A stretch of DNA of 15,730 nt, from assembly GCA_002438845.1 (NCBI GenBank), contig DJRG01000011.1, positions 12,269 to 27,998 of the forward strand, in the 5' to 3' direction. The notes under the pieces are model-generated. The model had not been told where the DNA came from. It saw only the letters and a list, made by a program, of their open reading frames with translations, and ran no database searches. The position numbers and the translations under genes are program-made. This DNA comes from Bacteroidales bacterium UBA6366. GTDB lineage: Bacteria; Bacteroidota; Bacteroidia; Bacteroidales; UBA932. Below are positions 1-6,809 of this stretch, piece by piece; position 1 is the first letter of the stretch; each line of letters opens with the position of its first letter.

Positions 1-1260
1 ACCTGTTACGCTTGGGTTTCCTACCAGACCGGCTGGCTGAAGTGCCACTATCCCGCTGAGTTCTTTGCCGCCAACCTCTCCTGCAACCTGTCTAACATGC
101 CGGAGATCAAGAAGATTCTGACGGATTGCAAGGCTCATAAAATCAAGGTGTTGAACCCGGATGTGAATGAATCATATTCACATTTCACCGTGAACAAGGA
201 GGGCAACATCCGTTTCGGACTGAAGGGGATCAAGAGTTTCGGATCCAATGTCGCCGAGGCGATCATCGCTGAAAGGACCGCCAACGGAACCTACGCCGAC
301 ATATTCGATTTCGTTGAGAGACTTGGCAACTCGCTGGGCAGAAAAGCGATAGAGTGCCTTGTGTATTCGGGAGGCTTCGATTCGTTCGGCATCCAACGCA
401 GGCAGTTCTTCCTGCCATGCCGCAGCGGCAACCTGTTCATTGATGAATTAGCGAGATACGCTACCCTTTACAGCCAGGATGCCGCGAACTCCGCCGCGTC
501 TCTTTTCGGCGAGGTTGAGGAGATGAAGCCGGTAAGGCCTGATATTCCCGAAATGGTCGGCGCGGACGATGAGTTCGAGTGGCTCCAGAAGGAAAAGGAA
601 TATGTCGGGATGTACATCTCCTCTCATCCATTGGATAAGTATGCGTTTGAGATGGAGAGTTTTACGAACTGTGAACTCGCCAATCTGAACAAGCAGGTGG
701 CTGAATGCGAGGCCTCCAAAAAGAAGATGAAAGTTGCGGTTGCCGGCCTTGTCACTGAATATTCCACCTTGACCACCAAGACAGGCAAGCCATATTCAAA
801 AACCAAACTTGAGGACTACAGCGGGGCCTATGAATTGGCCCTTTTCGGTCGAGACCATGAAGCGTTCATGAGCTACATGAAGCCTCACGAGAGCCTTTAC
901 ATCGAGGGAGATATAGAGGAAAAATACTTCATCAAGCCGGAGGAACGCGCTCAAGGCAAGACTTCGCCTTATGCATTCAGAGTCAAGAAGATAATGCTTC
1001 TGGGCAATGTCAACGAGACCTTGCTTAACGCATTCTCCATCAGCATCACAACCCCGATGCTCACCGAGAAGTTCCGCAAGGATCTCGTGTCTTTGGTGCA
1101 GGCCAACCGTGGTACTGTTCCTCTAAAGATGTACCTCTACGATCCGCAGACCAAGTACAAGATCGAGTTCCATTCCACCAAGTACAAGGTTGCTGTCACC
1201 ACCGAGCTCGTCTCCGCATTGAAGCTCCTTGGAGTCCAATGTTCTCCGGTCAGGAAATAG
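1..1260 (+). CDS. dnaE: DNA polymerase III alpha subunit, C-terminal part (5' end outside window)
   Basis: Catalytic subunit of the replicative DNA polymerase; this is only its C-terminal 419 residues. The frame is open from base 1, and the first codons read TCYAWVSYQTGWLKCHYPAEF, the conserved DnaE segment before the helix-hairpin-helix region, so the ATG at 97 is internal. What follows is the DnaE tail in the usual order. First comes the LNPDVNES...FTVN...IRFGLKGIKSFG segment with the tandem HhH DNA-binding region and YSGGFDSF. Then a linker carries the SLFGE motif. Then an OB-fold (from about VAVAGLVTEYSTLTTKTGKP to YIEGDIEEKY), which in the family contacts single-stranded DNA. The polymerase active-site Asp residues and the PHP domain lie upstream of the window. 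No gene follows closely: 176 bases separate it from the next start. Identification is secure; nothing suggests damage. Confidence 0.96.
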   Translation, partial: TCYAWVSYQTGWLKCHYPAEFFAANLSCNLSNMPEIKKILTDCKAHKIKVLNPDVNESYSHFTVNKEGNIRFGLKGIKSFGSNVAEAIIAERTANGTYADIFDFVERLGNSLGRKAIECLVYSGGFDSFGIQRRQFFLPCRSGNLFIDELARYATLYSQDAANSAASLFGEVEEMKPVRPDIPEMVGADDEFEWLQKEKEYVGMYISSHPLDKYAFEMESFTNCELANLNKQVAECEASKKKMKVAVAGLVTEYSTLTTKTGKPYSKTKLEDYSGAYELALFGRDHEAFMSYMKPHESLYIEGDIEEKYFIKPEERAQGKTSPYAFRVKKIMLLGNVNETLLNAFSISITTPMLTEKFRKDLVSLVQANRGTVPLKMYLYDPQTKYKIEFHSTKYKVAVTTELVSALKLLGVQCSPVRK

Positions 1261-1390
1261 ATTATCGGTTTCCGTGAGTGAAACAGGTCGTTTTGCGTAC
1301 GAGAGTCTAAACTGGAGTCATTCGTGCGTCATAATGCCGTTTTCGCGCCCAAAGTCGTTTTCCAGCTATGACAGAAATCGTGACAATCGA

Positions 1391-1421
1391 TTGGATTTCT
1401 AGTTGGTAAGGCTTATCTTTG
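1391..1421 (+). promoter_or_regulatory. Bacteroidota-type promoter of the YtxH cluster
   Basis: TATCTTTG at 1414-1421 matches the Bacteroidota -7 consensus TAnnTTTG. TTG at 1391-1393 lies 20 bases upstream and fits the -33 element. The expected transcription start (about 1426-1428) is only some 10 bases before the ATG at 1437, so the mRNA leader would be very short. The remainder of the 1261-1436 gap holds no convincing gene or strong hairpin. Confidence 0.6.
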
Positions 1422-1436
1422 TGAAAATCGAACGTT

Positions 1437-1751
1437 ATGAAAGGTGATTCATTGTTAGCGTTTATCGCGGGGGCGGCGGCCGGGCTGACCCTTGGGCTGT
1501 TGTTCGCTCCGGAGAAGGGTGAGGAGACCCGCAGAAAACTGAAGGAGACTGTCGGCGATGCCGCTGATTCGGCCAGGGCCCGGGCAAGACTTGCCAGAGT
1601 GGAGCTTGATGACTTGAAAGCTGAGTTACAGGACCAGGCTGAGGACTTGAGGGAGGATGTGAGAATCAAGATCCTTGAGCGGCTTGATAAACTTGAGAGC
1701 GTGCTTCAGAAGAACATTGAATATTCTGAACGGCAATCCGAAAGCGTTTGA
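1437..1751 (+). CDS. YtxH domain-containing small envelope protein
   Basis: A 104-residue protein. The N-terminus carries a Gly/Ala-rich hydrophobic segment (about residues 7-24) that ends in LLFAPEKGEETRRKL, the signature of the YtxH family (general-stress or membrane-associated proteins of unknown biochemical role). After it comes a long charged alpha-helical stretch (about 30-95), Ala/Arg/Glu/Leu-rich and likely coiled coil. Predicted topology is one membrane anchor with a cytoplasmic coiled coil. It is the first gene of a tight cluster: its stop is 2 bases before the ATG of the holin-X-like gene. A Bacteroidota promoter lies directly upstream. In Bacteroidota such YtxH genes commonly sit beside phage-holin-family membrane genes, as here. 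Family call is firm; function is unknown. Confidence 0.85.
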   Translation: MKGDSLLAFIAGAAAGLTLGLLFAPEKGEETRRKLKETVGDAADSARARARLARVELDDLKAELQDQAEDLREDVRIKILERLDKLESVLQKNIEYSERQSESV

Positions 1752-1753
1752 CA

Positions 1754-2104
1754 ATGAATGAGTTCGCTAAACCGATAGAGGATCTTGGCAAGAACACGGC
1801 AGACTATGTCGAGGCCAGGATCGATGATCTTAAATTGAGAACGGCCAAAGGGCTTTCCCTTACGCTTGCCAAGTTGCTCTATATGCTTCTTGTCCTCTTC
1901 ATCGTGTCTGTTATCCTTACGGCTTTGGCCATCGGCGGGGTGATGTGGATCGGTGAGCTGATAGGGAGTTACGCTGCCGGGGCCGGAATCGTTGCGGCAG
2001 TGTTCGCAGTGATTCTGACGATTGTCATCCTGCTGAGAAAGAGATTGTTCCGCAACACTTTCGTTCCGATGTTCATCAAACTTTTCTTTGACGAAGACAA
2101 ATGA
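1754..2104 (+). CDS. Phage holin family (holin superfamily III / Holin-X-like) membrane protein
   Basis: About 116 residues. An amphipathic N-terminus (EFAKPIEDLGKNTADYVEARIDDLKLR) is followed by two long hydrophobic helices, about residues 38-66 and 72-95, and a basic tail (RKRLFRNTFVP). This layout matches the chromosomal 'phage holin family' or Holin-X proteins (PF07332-like) of Bacteroidota; despite the name these are not lysis proteins, and their role is unknown. I prefer the ATG at 1754 over the TTG at 1748, because ATG is the stronger start and lies just after the upstream stop (1749-1751). Its stop overlaps the next start in an ATGA (2101-2104), suggesting translational coupling. The inferred role is with YtxH in envelope stress or membrane organisation. 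Confidence 0.8.
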   Translation: MNEFAKPIEDLGKNTADYVEARIDDLKLRTAKGLSLTLAKLLYMLLVLFIVSVILTALAIGGVMWIGELIGSYAAGAGIVAAVFAVILTIVILLRKRLFRNTFVPMFIKLFFDEDK

Positions 2105-2334
2105 GATTTTCAGAAATCAAGACTATGGACGAGCTGGAGTCGGCTCAGAAGGATGTGCGGGAGCGTCTTAGACGCAAACGGTTTCTGATGGTGGAGTCTC
2201 TGTCGGATGTAAAGGAAGCGCTTACGCCTTCCAACCTGCTGTTCTCTGGCCTGAGAGGGCTTTCGGCTTTCCTGCCGGTGGAAAGATTGCTTCTTGCGGC
2301 CGTAAGAATATTCAAACGTAGATTGTTCAAGTGA
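2101..2334 (+). CDS. Small basic protein of unknown function, third gene of the YtxH cluster
   Basis: A 77-residue protein I do not recognise as a named family. It begins MRFSEIKTMDELESAQKDV, continues with a very basic run (RERLRRKRFLMVES), then a mildly hydrophobic segment (about 45-70, with LLFSGLRGLSAFLPVERLLLAAVRIF) and ends in KRRLFK. This could be a peripheral or weakly inserted membrane protein. It starts inside the stop of the preceding gene (ATGA overlap) and is in the same transcription unit, so it probably acts with the YtxH and holin-X-like proteins. Small proteins of similar make-up often occupy this third position in Bacteroidota, but that is from memory. Coding status is supported by the coupling and by the lack of a better frame on either strand. 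Confidence 0.7.
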   Translation: MRFSEIKTMDELESAQKDVRERLRRKRFLMVESLSDVKEALTPSNLLFSGLRGLSAFLPVERLLLAAVRIFKRRLFK

Positions 2335-2363
2335 TTGCGCGGTCATATTCATTTAGTTTCGAC

Positions 2364-4181
2364 ATGAGCATATTCAAAGAAAGGATTGAGTCGGTTCGGG
2401 CGATGATGCGCTCGAAGGGGTGGGATGCCGTCATTGTGACGGGAAATGACCCTCATAACAGTGAATATTCCGCCGCGCGCTGGCATCAGGTGGCTTGGCT
2501 TTCAGGTTACACTGGAGAGGGGGATTTGGTCATCACTGAGGACCACGTCGGGCTTTGGACGGACACGCGTTATTTCATCCAGGCCTCAAGGCAACTTCCG
2601 GAGGCGGGAGCGGAGCTTCATAAGACACGTGTCCCTGATCAAGTACTTATCCCTGAATGGTTTACTAGTCGTTTTGCCGATTATGACGAGGTCGTCGTCG
2701 CCGTTGACGGACTTTGCGTGACGGCTTCTTTTGTGAAGGAAATTCAGGAAACCGTAGGTGAGAAGATCCATTTTGTCAACGCTCCTGACATGCTTGAAGT
2801 CCTGTGGACAGACCGCCCGGAGATTCCTCAGACCCCGATCATCACGCTTGGCCCTGAGCAAGTCGGTTGGTCCAGAGTCCAGAAATTCCGTTGGATTCGG
2901 AAATGGATGTCGCAGCATGGCTTAGACGCTGTCCTGCTGACTGCGCTTGACGAGATTGCCTGGCTGCTGAACGTCCGTGGGCAGGATGTGGCATACAATC
3001 CTGTCGTTATGTCCTACCTGCTTGTCACTCAAGATAATGTGCTTTGGTTTGTGCGTAAGGGACCGATTCCTGGCAATGATGGTGAAACGGAAGACAGCTT
3101 CCATGAACTGATGGCGGACGGAGTGAACATCCAGGAATATTCGGATGTCGGAGTCGCACTCTCGAACCTTGTTGACGGAAGCTACATCAAGGCTTTGTTT
3201 GTTGATCCTTCCGCATTGAACTACGATCTCTTCAGCATCCTAAATGAGGAGGAGTCTTGCTTCATCAGGACCGGAACATCGCCAGTGGGGCTGCGCAAAT
3301 CCGTCAAGAACGATGTGGAGATCGCCGGAATGAAGGAAGCGCACATTGAGGACGGCATAGCCATGGAGCGTTTCCTCCATTGGTTGCAGACATCCGTCGA
3401 GGCGGGCGATGCGATCAATGAATATGAAGCCTCTCTCAAACTGCACGAGTTCCGCAGAGAAATCGAGGGCTTCCGTGGAGAGAGTTTCGAGACGATTTCC
3501 GCCTATGGACCGAATGCGGCTCTGCCCCACTACGTCACACCAGAGGAAGGTTCAGCAGAGATCTATTCCGAGGGCCTTTATCTTTGCGATTCCGGAGGGC
3601 AGTACCTGTTCGGAACTACGGACATCACCAGGACTATTCCTCTTGGTCCGTGCTCCCAGTTGGAGAAAGAGGACTATACGCTTGTCTTGAAAGGCCATAT
3701 CGCTCTTTCCAAGGCTGTTTTCCCTAAGGGGACGGCCGGTTGTCAGCTGGATGTCTTGGCCCGCGAGCCGCTTTGGAACGCCAAGCGCAATTTCGGCCAC
3801 GGAACCGGCCACGGCGTCGGATTTTACCTCAATGTCCACGAAGGCCCGCAGGACATCCGGCAGAACTTCAACCGACAGCCGATCCTCCCAGGTATGATCA
3901 CCAGTGATGAGCCGGGAATATACCGGGAAGGCAAGTTCGGCATCCGTCACGAGAATCTGATCCTTTGTGTTGAGGCCGGGGAGAACGATTTCGGCCACTG
4001 GCTGAGGTTCGAGCCGTTGACTCTCTGTCACTTCGACACATCAATTCTGCTTAAGGATCTCCTTGACCGCTCCGAGATTGATTGGCTTAACGCCTACAAT
4101 GAGAGAGTATATCAGACTCTTTCCCCACGTCTCTCCCAGGATGTCGTCGCCTGGCTCCGCCAGAAGACTCTGCCGATATAG
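2364..4181 (+). CDS. pepP: Xaa-Pro aminopeptidase (aminopeptidase P, peptidase family M24B)
   Basis: A cytoplasmic dinuclear-metal peptidase that removes an N-terminal residue preceding proline. With the ATG at 2364 it has 605 residues, the length of the three-domain eukaryote-like aminopeptidase P. It carries two creatinase-like N-domains (about 1-150 and 160-310, the second with DEIAWLLNVRG...YNPV..SY) and a C-terminal pita-bread domain. All five metal ligands can be placed: D409 (CDSGG), D420 (TTDITRT), H483 (GTGHGVG), E516 (SDEPG) and E530 (RHENL). H492 in NVHEGP is the usual catalytic histidine. The spacings 11, 9 and 14 equal those of human XPNPEP1. A GTG at 2331 would add 11 residues overlapping the upstream stop; the ATG gives the classic MSIFKERI start. 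It may be cotranscribed with the YtxH cluster. No signal peptide. Confidence 0.93.
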   Translation: MSIFKERIESVRAMMRSKGWDAVIVTGNDPHNSEYSAARWHQVAWLSGYTGEGDLVITEDHVGLWTDTRYFIQASRQLPEAGAELHKTRVPDQVLIPEWFTSRFADYDEVVVAVDGLCVTASFVKEIQETVGEKIHFVNAPDMLEVLWTDRPEIPQTPIITLGPEQVGWSRVQKFRWIRKWMSQHGLDAVLLTALDEIAWLLNVRGQDVAYNPVVMSYLLVTQDNVLWFVRKGPIPGNDGETEDSFHELMADGVNIQEYSDVGVALSNLVDGSYIKALFVDPSALNYDLFSILNEEESCFIRTGTSPVGLRKSVKNDVEIAGMKEAHIEDGIAMERFLHWLQTSVEAGDAINEYEASLKLHEFRREIEGFRGESFETISAYGPNAALPHYVTPEEGSAEIYSEGLYLCDSGGQYLFGTTDITRTIPLGPCSQLEKEDYTLVLKGHIALSKAVFPKGTAGCQLDVLAREPLWNAKRNFGHGTGHGVGFYLNVHEGPQDIRQNFNRQPILPGMITSDEPGIYREGKFGIRHENLILCVEAGENDFGHWLRFEPLTLCHFDTSILLKDLLDRSEIDWLNAYNERVYQTLSPRLSQDVVAWLRQKTLPI

Positions 4182-4197
4182 ATTATTTCGTGACATT

Positions 4198-4222
4198 TGT
4201 CGCTTCGACAGGCTCAGCGGCC
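4198..4222 (+). repeat. Short REP-like dispersed-repeat candidate
   Basis: Just after pepP, TGTCGCTTCGACA (4198-4210) is a perfect 5-base-pair mini-hairpin with loop CTT, running into GGCTCAGCGG. The first ten bases equal the start of the 29-base core inside the GH9 gene (10786-10795). The segment CGACAGGCTC recurs at 12800-12809. Three related short sequences in 15.7 kb, two in convergent intergenic gaps, suggest a genome-wide REP-like repeat; this is inference. Confidence 0.4.
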
Positions 4223-4283
4223 CAAAGCTATCTGCACCATTGGGTGATTGTATTATTCAGTTGAAATTTTCGGTTTCTTTAAT

Positions 4284-4351
4284 AAGCCCAGAGAGCCTCT
4301 GTTCTGAATTTTGGTAACGTGCAAAATTCAGGTTAGAGGCTCTCTGGACTT
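4284..4351. terminator. Long inverted repeat, likely bidirectional terminator between pepP and trpB2
   Basis: Arms pair with symmetry centre between 4317 and 4318. 4288-4300 pairs perfectly with 4335-4347. An internal GTT/GTT (4301-4303 with 4332-4334) can pair as G-U, U-U, U-G in RNA. 4304-4313 pairs perfectly with 4322-4331, leaving an 8-base loop. After one mismatch, 4284-4286 also pairs with 4349-4351. A T-rich tail follows on both strands (TTTATAAA to the right; TTATT to the left on the minus strand). It lies between convergent genes, as expected of a two-way terminator. It is unusually long, so a small palindromic element is the alternative. Confidence 0.7.
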
Positions 4352-4393
4352 TATAAATGTGAATCAGTACTTTAGCCTTTCTGACTGAGTGAA

Positions 4394-5758
4394 TTACTTG
4401 TTCAGCGCGTCAGCGGACTTGATGTACTTGGCGAGGTCTGCGTCAGAGACGTGGTAGTTCTGCATTTCCCCTGAGAAGTACTGGTCGTAGGCGCTCATGT
4501 CCACGAATCCGTGGCCGGACAAGTTGAACAGAATCGTCTTCTCCTCACCGCTCTCCTTGCACTTGAGCGCTTCGTTGATGGTCGCCGCGATAGCATGGCA
4601 TGATTCCGGCGCTGGGATAATGCCCTCGGTCTGGGCGAAGAGGACACCGGCCTTGAATGCGTCTGTCTGCTCGATGTCCACAGCCTCCATGTAACCGTCC
4701 TTCATCAGCTGTGACATGATCACGCCCGCTCCGTGGTAGCGGAGTCCACCGGCATGGATGGTCGCTGGCTTGAAATCGTGCCCGAGGGTGTACATCGGCA
4801 AAAGCGGAGTCATACCGGCCTCGTCACCGAAGTCATATTCAAACTTACCCCTTGTGAGCTTAGGGCATGAATATGGCTCTGCGGCGATGAATCGGGTCTT
4901 TTTGCCTTCCTGAATATTATGTCTCATGAACGGGTAGGCGATTCCGCTGAAGTTCGAGCCGCCCCCGAAGCAGGCCACAACGATGTCAGGATATTCCCCG
5001 GCCATCTCCATCTGCTTCTCGGCCTCCAGACCGATGACTGTCTGGTGCAGACAGACGTGGTTCAGTACTGAGCCGAGCGTGTACTTGCAGTTCGGTGTGC
5101 TGACCGCCAGCTCGATGGCCTCTGAGATCGCGCATCCAAGGGAGCCCTGGTCGTTAGGATTGGCCGTGATGATGTCTTTTCCGGCCCTCGTGGACATGGA
5201 TGGGGAAGGGGTGATGTCAGCCCCGAAAGTCTGCATGATCGACCTTCTGTAAGGCTTCTGGAAGAAGCTGACCTTGACCATGTAGACGGCACAGTCCAGC
5301 CCGAACTTCTTGGCCGCGTAGGAAAGAGCACCGCCCCATTGGCCGGCGCCGGTCTCGGTGGTGATGTTGGTGATGCCCTGCTCCTTGGCGTAGTAGGCCT
5401 GAGCCAAGGCCGAGTTCAGTTTGTGTGAGCCGGCAGGGGAGACACTCTCATTCTTGAAGTAGATGTGTGCCGGAGTGCCGAGCGCGGCCTCAAGGTCATA
5501 AGCCCTCACAAGAGGGGTGCACCTGTAGCCGGCGTACTGCTCACGGACTGGCTCCGGAATAGGAATCCACTCGTCCGTGGTGTTGAGCTCCTGGTCGGCG
5601 CACGCCTTGCAGAAGATTGGATAGAGATCCTCCGATTTCAGAGCCTCGTGTGTGGCCGGGTTAAGGATTGGTAAAGGTTTGTTCGGCATGACTGCCTGCA
5701 TGTTGAACCATGCTGTCGGGATGTCGCTCTCTGGAAGCAAAAACTTTTTTTGTCTCAT
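4394..5758 (-). CDS. trpB2: Tryptophan synthase beta-like protein, TrpB2 type (PLP-dependent)
   Basis: A 454-residue fold-type II PLP enzyme expected to condense indole with L-serine to give tryptophan. Motifs: the internal-aldimine lysine K113 in GSHKLNSA, the catalytic glutamate E135 in TETGAGQWG, and the phosphate-binding loop GGGSNF at 265-270. It has the features of the long TrpB2 subfamily (TrpB-related, about 420-455 residues): an extended N-terminus (IPTAWFN), GQWG where classical TrpB has GQHG, and SFFQKPYRRSIMQTFGA. TrpB2 does not need TrpA in several organisms, and can salvage free indole or serve as a second TrpB. No trp gene is adjacent, which fits a stand-alone salvage role. It follows sdhC by 79 bases, with a terminator-like hairpin between, so it probably has its own promoter; I could not assign one. 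Confidence 0.93.
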   Translation of the reverse strand: MRQKKFLLPESDIPTAWFNMQAVMPNKPLPILNPATHEALKSEDLYPIFCKACADQELNTTDEWIPIPEPVREQYAGYRCTPLVRAYDLEAALGTPAHIYFKNESVSPAGSHKLNSALAQAYYAKEQGITNITTETGAGQWGGALSYAAKKFGLDCAVYMVKVSFFQKPYRRSIMQTFGADITPSPSMSTRAGKDIITANPNDQGSLGCAISEAIELAVSTPNCKYTLGSVLNHVCLHQTVIGLEAEKQMEMAGEYPDIVVACFGGGSNFSGIAYPFMRHNIQEGKKTRFIAAEPYSCPKLTRGKFEYDFGDEAGMTPLLPMYTLGHDFKPATIHAGGLRYHGAGVIMSQLMKDGYMEAVDIEQTDAFKAGVLFAQTEGIIPAPESCHAIAATINEALKCKESGEEKTILFNLSGHGFVDMSAYDQYFSGEMQNYHVSDADLAKYIKSADALNK

Positions 5759-5789
5759 TTTGTTGTTCGTTTTTTAGGGTATAACAATA

Positions 5790-5815
5790 AAGGGCAACCG
5801 TAGTCGGTCGCCCTT
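5790..5815 (-). terminator. Terminator-like hairpin after sdhC
   Basis: On the minus strand AAGGGCGACC (5815-5806) pairs with GGTTGCCCTT (5799-5790), ten base pairs with one G-U, around the 6-base loop GACTAC, followed by TTATTGTTA. It sits 23 bases after the sdhC stop and before trpB2, so it probably ends the sdhC transcript. Confidence 0.65.
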
Positions 5816-5837
5816 GAATTTTCTTTAGAATCCTTGA

Positions 5838-6530
5838 CTATATCAATGCGTTTGCCTGAAGGAATGCGTTGATACCAACAGCCGCGAAGCCAAGGCAGAT
5901 CAGCGTGGCGACCACGATGCCGATCACTTTCAGTCTCTTGAACCACACCTGGTTGTTCCAACCAACTGTCTGGAACATGCTCCAGAAACCGTGGCAAAGG
6001 TGGAACCAGATAGCCACGAACCAGGCGAGGTACAGAACCAGCACCCACCATCGTCCGAAAGTGAGGTTGAGAAGCTCGTAAGGATTGCCTTCCTCGGCGC
6101 CGATGAACATCGCAAGCTGCATCTTGGCCCAGAAGTGGGTAAGATGGAATGCGAGGAAACCGAGAACAATGATTCCAAGTACGAACATATTCTTCGCTGA
6201 CCATGAGTCGGCGGCAGCGACGCTTGCGGCCTCATAGCGCTTGTAACCGCCACGTGCCTTGATGTTTTGCCAAGTAAGCCAGCATCCGTAGAAGATGTGG
6301 ATGATGAAACCGAGGGCAAGTACAGGAACCATGATGGTCACGATAGGAAGCGCCATGAACTCGCAGCCTTTCTCGAAGAGGCCGTCAAGTCCGTTGTAGT
6401 TGCCGGTGAAAGAGTCAATGACGGAGAACAGGTTAATCGTCACGTGAAGCAGCAGGAAGATTATAAGAAATGCTCCGCTGACAGCCTGGATGAATTTCCT
6501 TCCGATGGAATAGTGAAATGCGTTCGCCAT
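5838..6530 (-). CDS. sdhC: Succinate dehydrogenase/fumarate reductase cytochrome b subunit (b558 type)
   Basis: A 230-residue membrane subunit that anchors succinate:quinone oxidoreductase and carries two hemes b, passing electrons between the iron-sulfur subunit and menaquinone. Five transmembrane helices can be placed at about 15-36, 61-84, 113-135, 160-182 and 200-222. Histidines lie where the Wolinella-type FrdC heme ligands are expected: H29 (LLLHVTINLF), H78 (FIIHIFYG), H129 (AFHLTHFW) and H177 or H180 (WFHLCHGFW). Length and N-terminus (AFHYSIGRKFIQAVSGAFL) match the Bacteroidota SdhC. In this phylum the order sdhC-sdhA-sdhB is usual, but here the next gene is trpB2 after a terminator, so the flavoprotein and iron-sulfur genes are not adjacent. 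Its ATG is only 26 bases from the tRNA-Met 3' end, leaving little room for its own promoter. Confidence 0.93.
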   Translation of the reverse strand: MANAFHYSIGRKFIQAVSGAFLIIFLLLHVTINLFSVIDSFTGNYNGLDGLFEKGCEFMALPIVTIMVPVLALGFIIHIFYGCWLTWQNIKARGGYKRYEAASVAAADSWSAKNMFVLGIIVLGFLAFHLTHFWAKMQLAMFIGAEEGNPYELLNLTFGRWWVLVLYLAWFVAIWFHLCHGFWSMFQTVGWNNQVWFKRLKVIGIVVATLICLGFAAVGINAFLQANALI

Positions 6531-6556
6531 TATCGTCTAATTAGTTTCTTTGTTTG

Positions 6557-6630
6557 TAGCGGGAGTGGGGCATGATCCCACGACCTCCGGATTATGAATC
6601 CGACGCTCTAACCAGCTGAGCTACCCCGCC
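6557..6630 (-). tRNA. tRNA-Met (anticodon CAT), elongator type
   Basis: The 74-base cloverleaf reads, on the minus strand: acceptor GGCGGGG/TCCCGCT (G-U at both ends), D arm GCTC...GAGC, anticodon stem TCGGA/TCCGG with loop TTCATAA, T stem GTGGG/CCCAC, discriminator A; no encoded CCA. It lacks the three G-C pairs of an initiator. A CAT anticodon could also mean a lysidine-modified tRNA-Ile, which sequence alone does not exclude. The T loop is ATCATGC, so positions 54 and 58 are A and T instead of the near-universal T and A. Confidence 0.9.
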
Positions 6631-6648
6631 ATTCCTGGCAAGAGCCAT

Positions 6649-6668
6649 AAAAAACCGGCCAGAGCCGG
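6649..6668 (-). terminator. Intrinsic terminator after tRNA-Gln
   Basis: On the minus strand CCGGC (6668-6664), loop TCTG, GCCGG (6659-6655), then six T residues (6654-6649). A short GC-only stem with a T run lies 6 bases after the tRNA-Gln 3' end. It implies that transcription into tRNA-Met and sdhC depends on readthrough or an unrecognised promoter. Confidence 0.6.
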
Positions 6669-6674
6669 ATTGTG

Positions 6675-6745
6675 TTGAGATAGAAGGATTCGAACCCTCA
6701 CTGACAGAGCCAGAATCTGTAGTGCTACCATTACACCATATCTCA
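6675..6745 (-). tRNA. tRNA-Gln (anticodon CTG)
   Basis: A 71-base cloverleaf on the minus strand: acceptor TGAGATA/TATCTCA (U1-A72 as usual for Gln), D arm GTGT AATGGTA GCAC, anticodon stem ACAGA/TCTGT with loop TTCTGGC (anticodon CTG), T stem GAGGG/CCTTC with the canonical loop TTCGAAT, discriminator A, no encoded CCA. Many bacteria read both Gln codons with TTG alone, so this is the additional CAG-specific isoacceptor. Confidence 0.93.
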
Positions 6746-6777
6746 ATGATGTTCCGTGCATCTTTGCAACGGGACTG

Positions 6778-6809
6778 CAAAAATAGGTATTTATCCTGAA
6801 TTGCCAAAA
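6778..6809 (-). promoter_or_regulatory. Bacteroidota-type promoter of the tRNA-Gln gene
   Basis: On the minus strand TTTTG (6809-6805), a 19-base spacer, then TATTTTTG (6785-6778): an excellent match to TTTG-N19-TAnnTTTG. The expected start near 6771 gives a leader of about 26 bases before the tRNA. The -33 element directly abuts the stop codon of the upstream symporter gene (6810). Confidence 0.8.

Noticed and set aside
1261..1436. Terminator or small gene between dnaE and the YtxH gene
   Set aside because: Only weak stems such as GTTTC/GAAAC near 1268-1284 are seen, without a clear T run, and no convincing short ORF; only the promoter at its end is reported.
2331..2363. GTG start for the aminopeptidase at 2331
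   Set aside because: It would add 11 residues overlapping the previous gene; the ATG at 2364 gives the expected length and start for the family.
4394..5758. trpB as part of a tryptophan operon
   Set aside because: No other trp gene is in the window, the protein is of the TrpB2 type, and neighbours are sdhC and a convergent peptidase.
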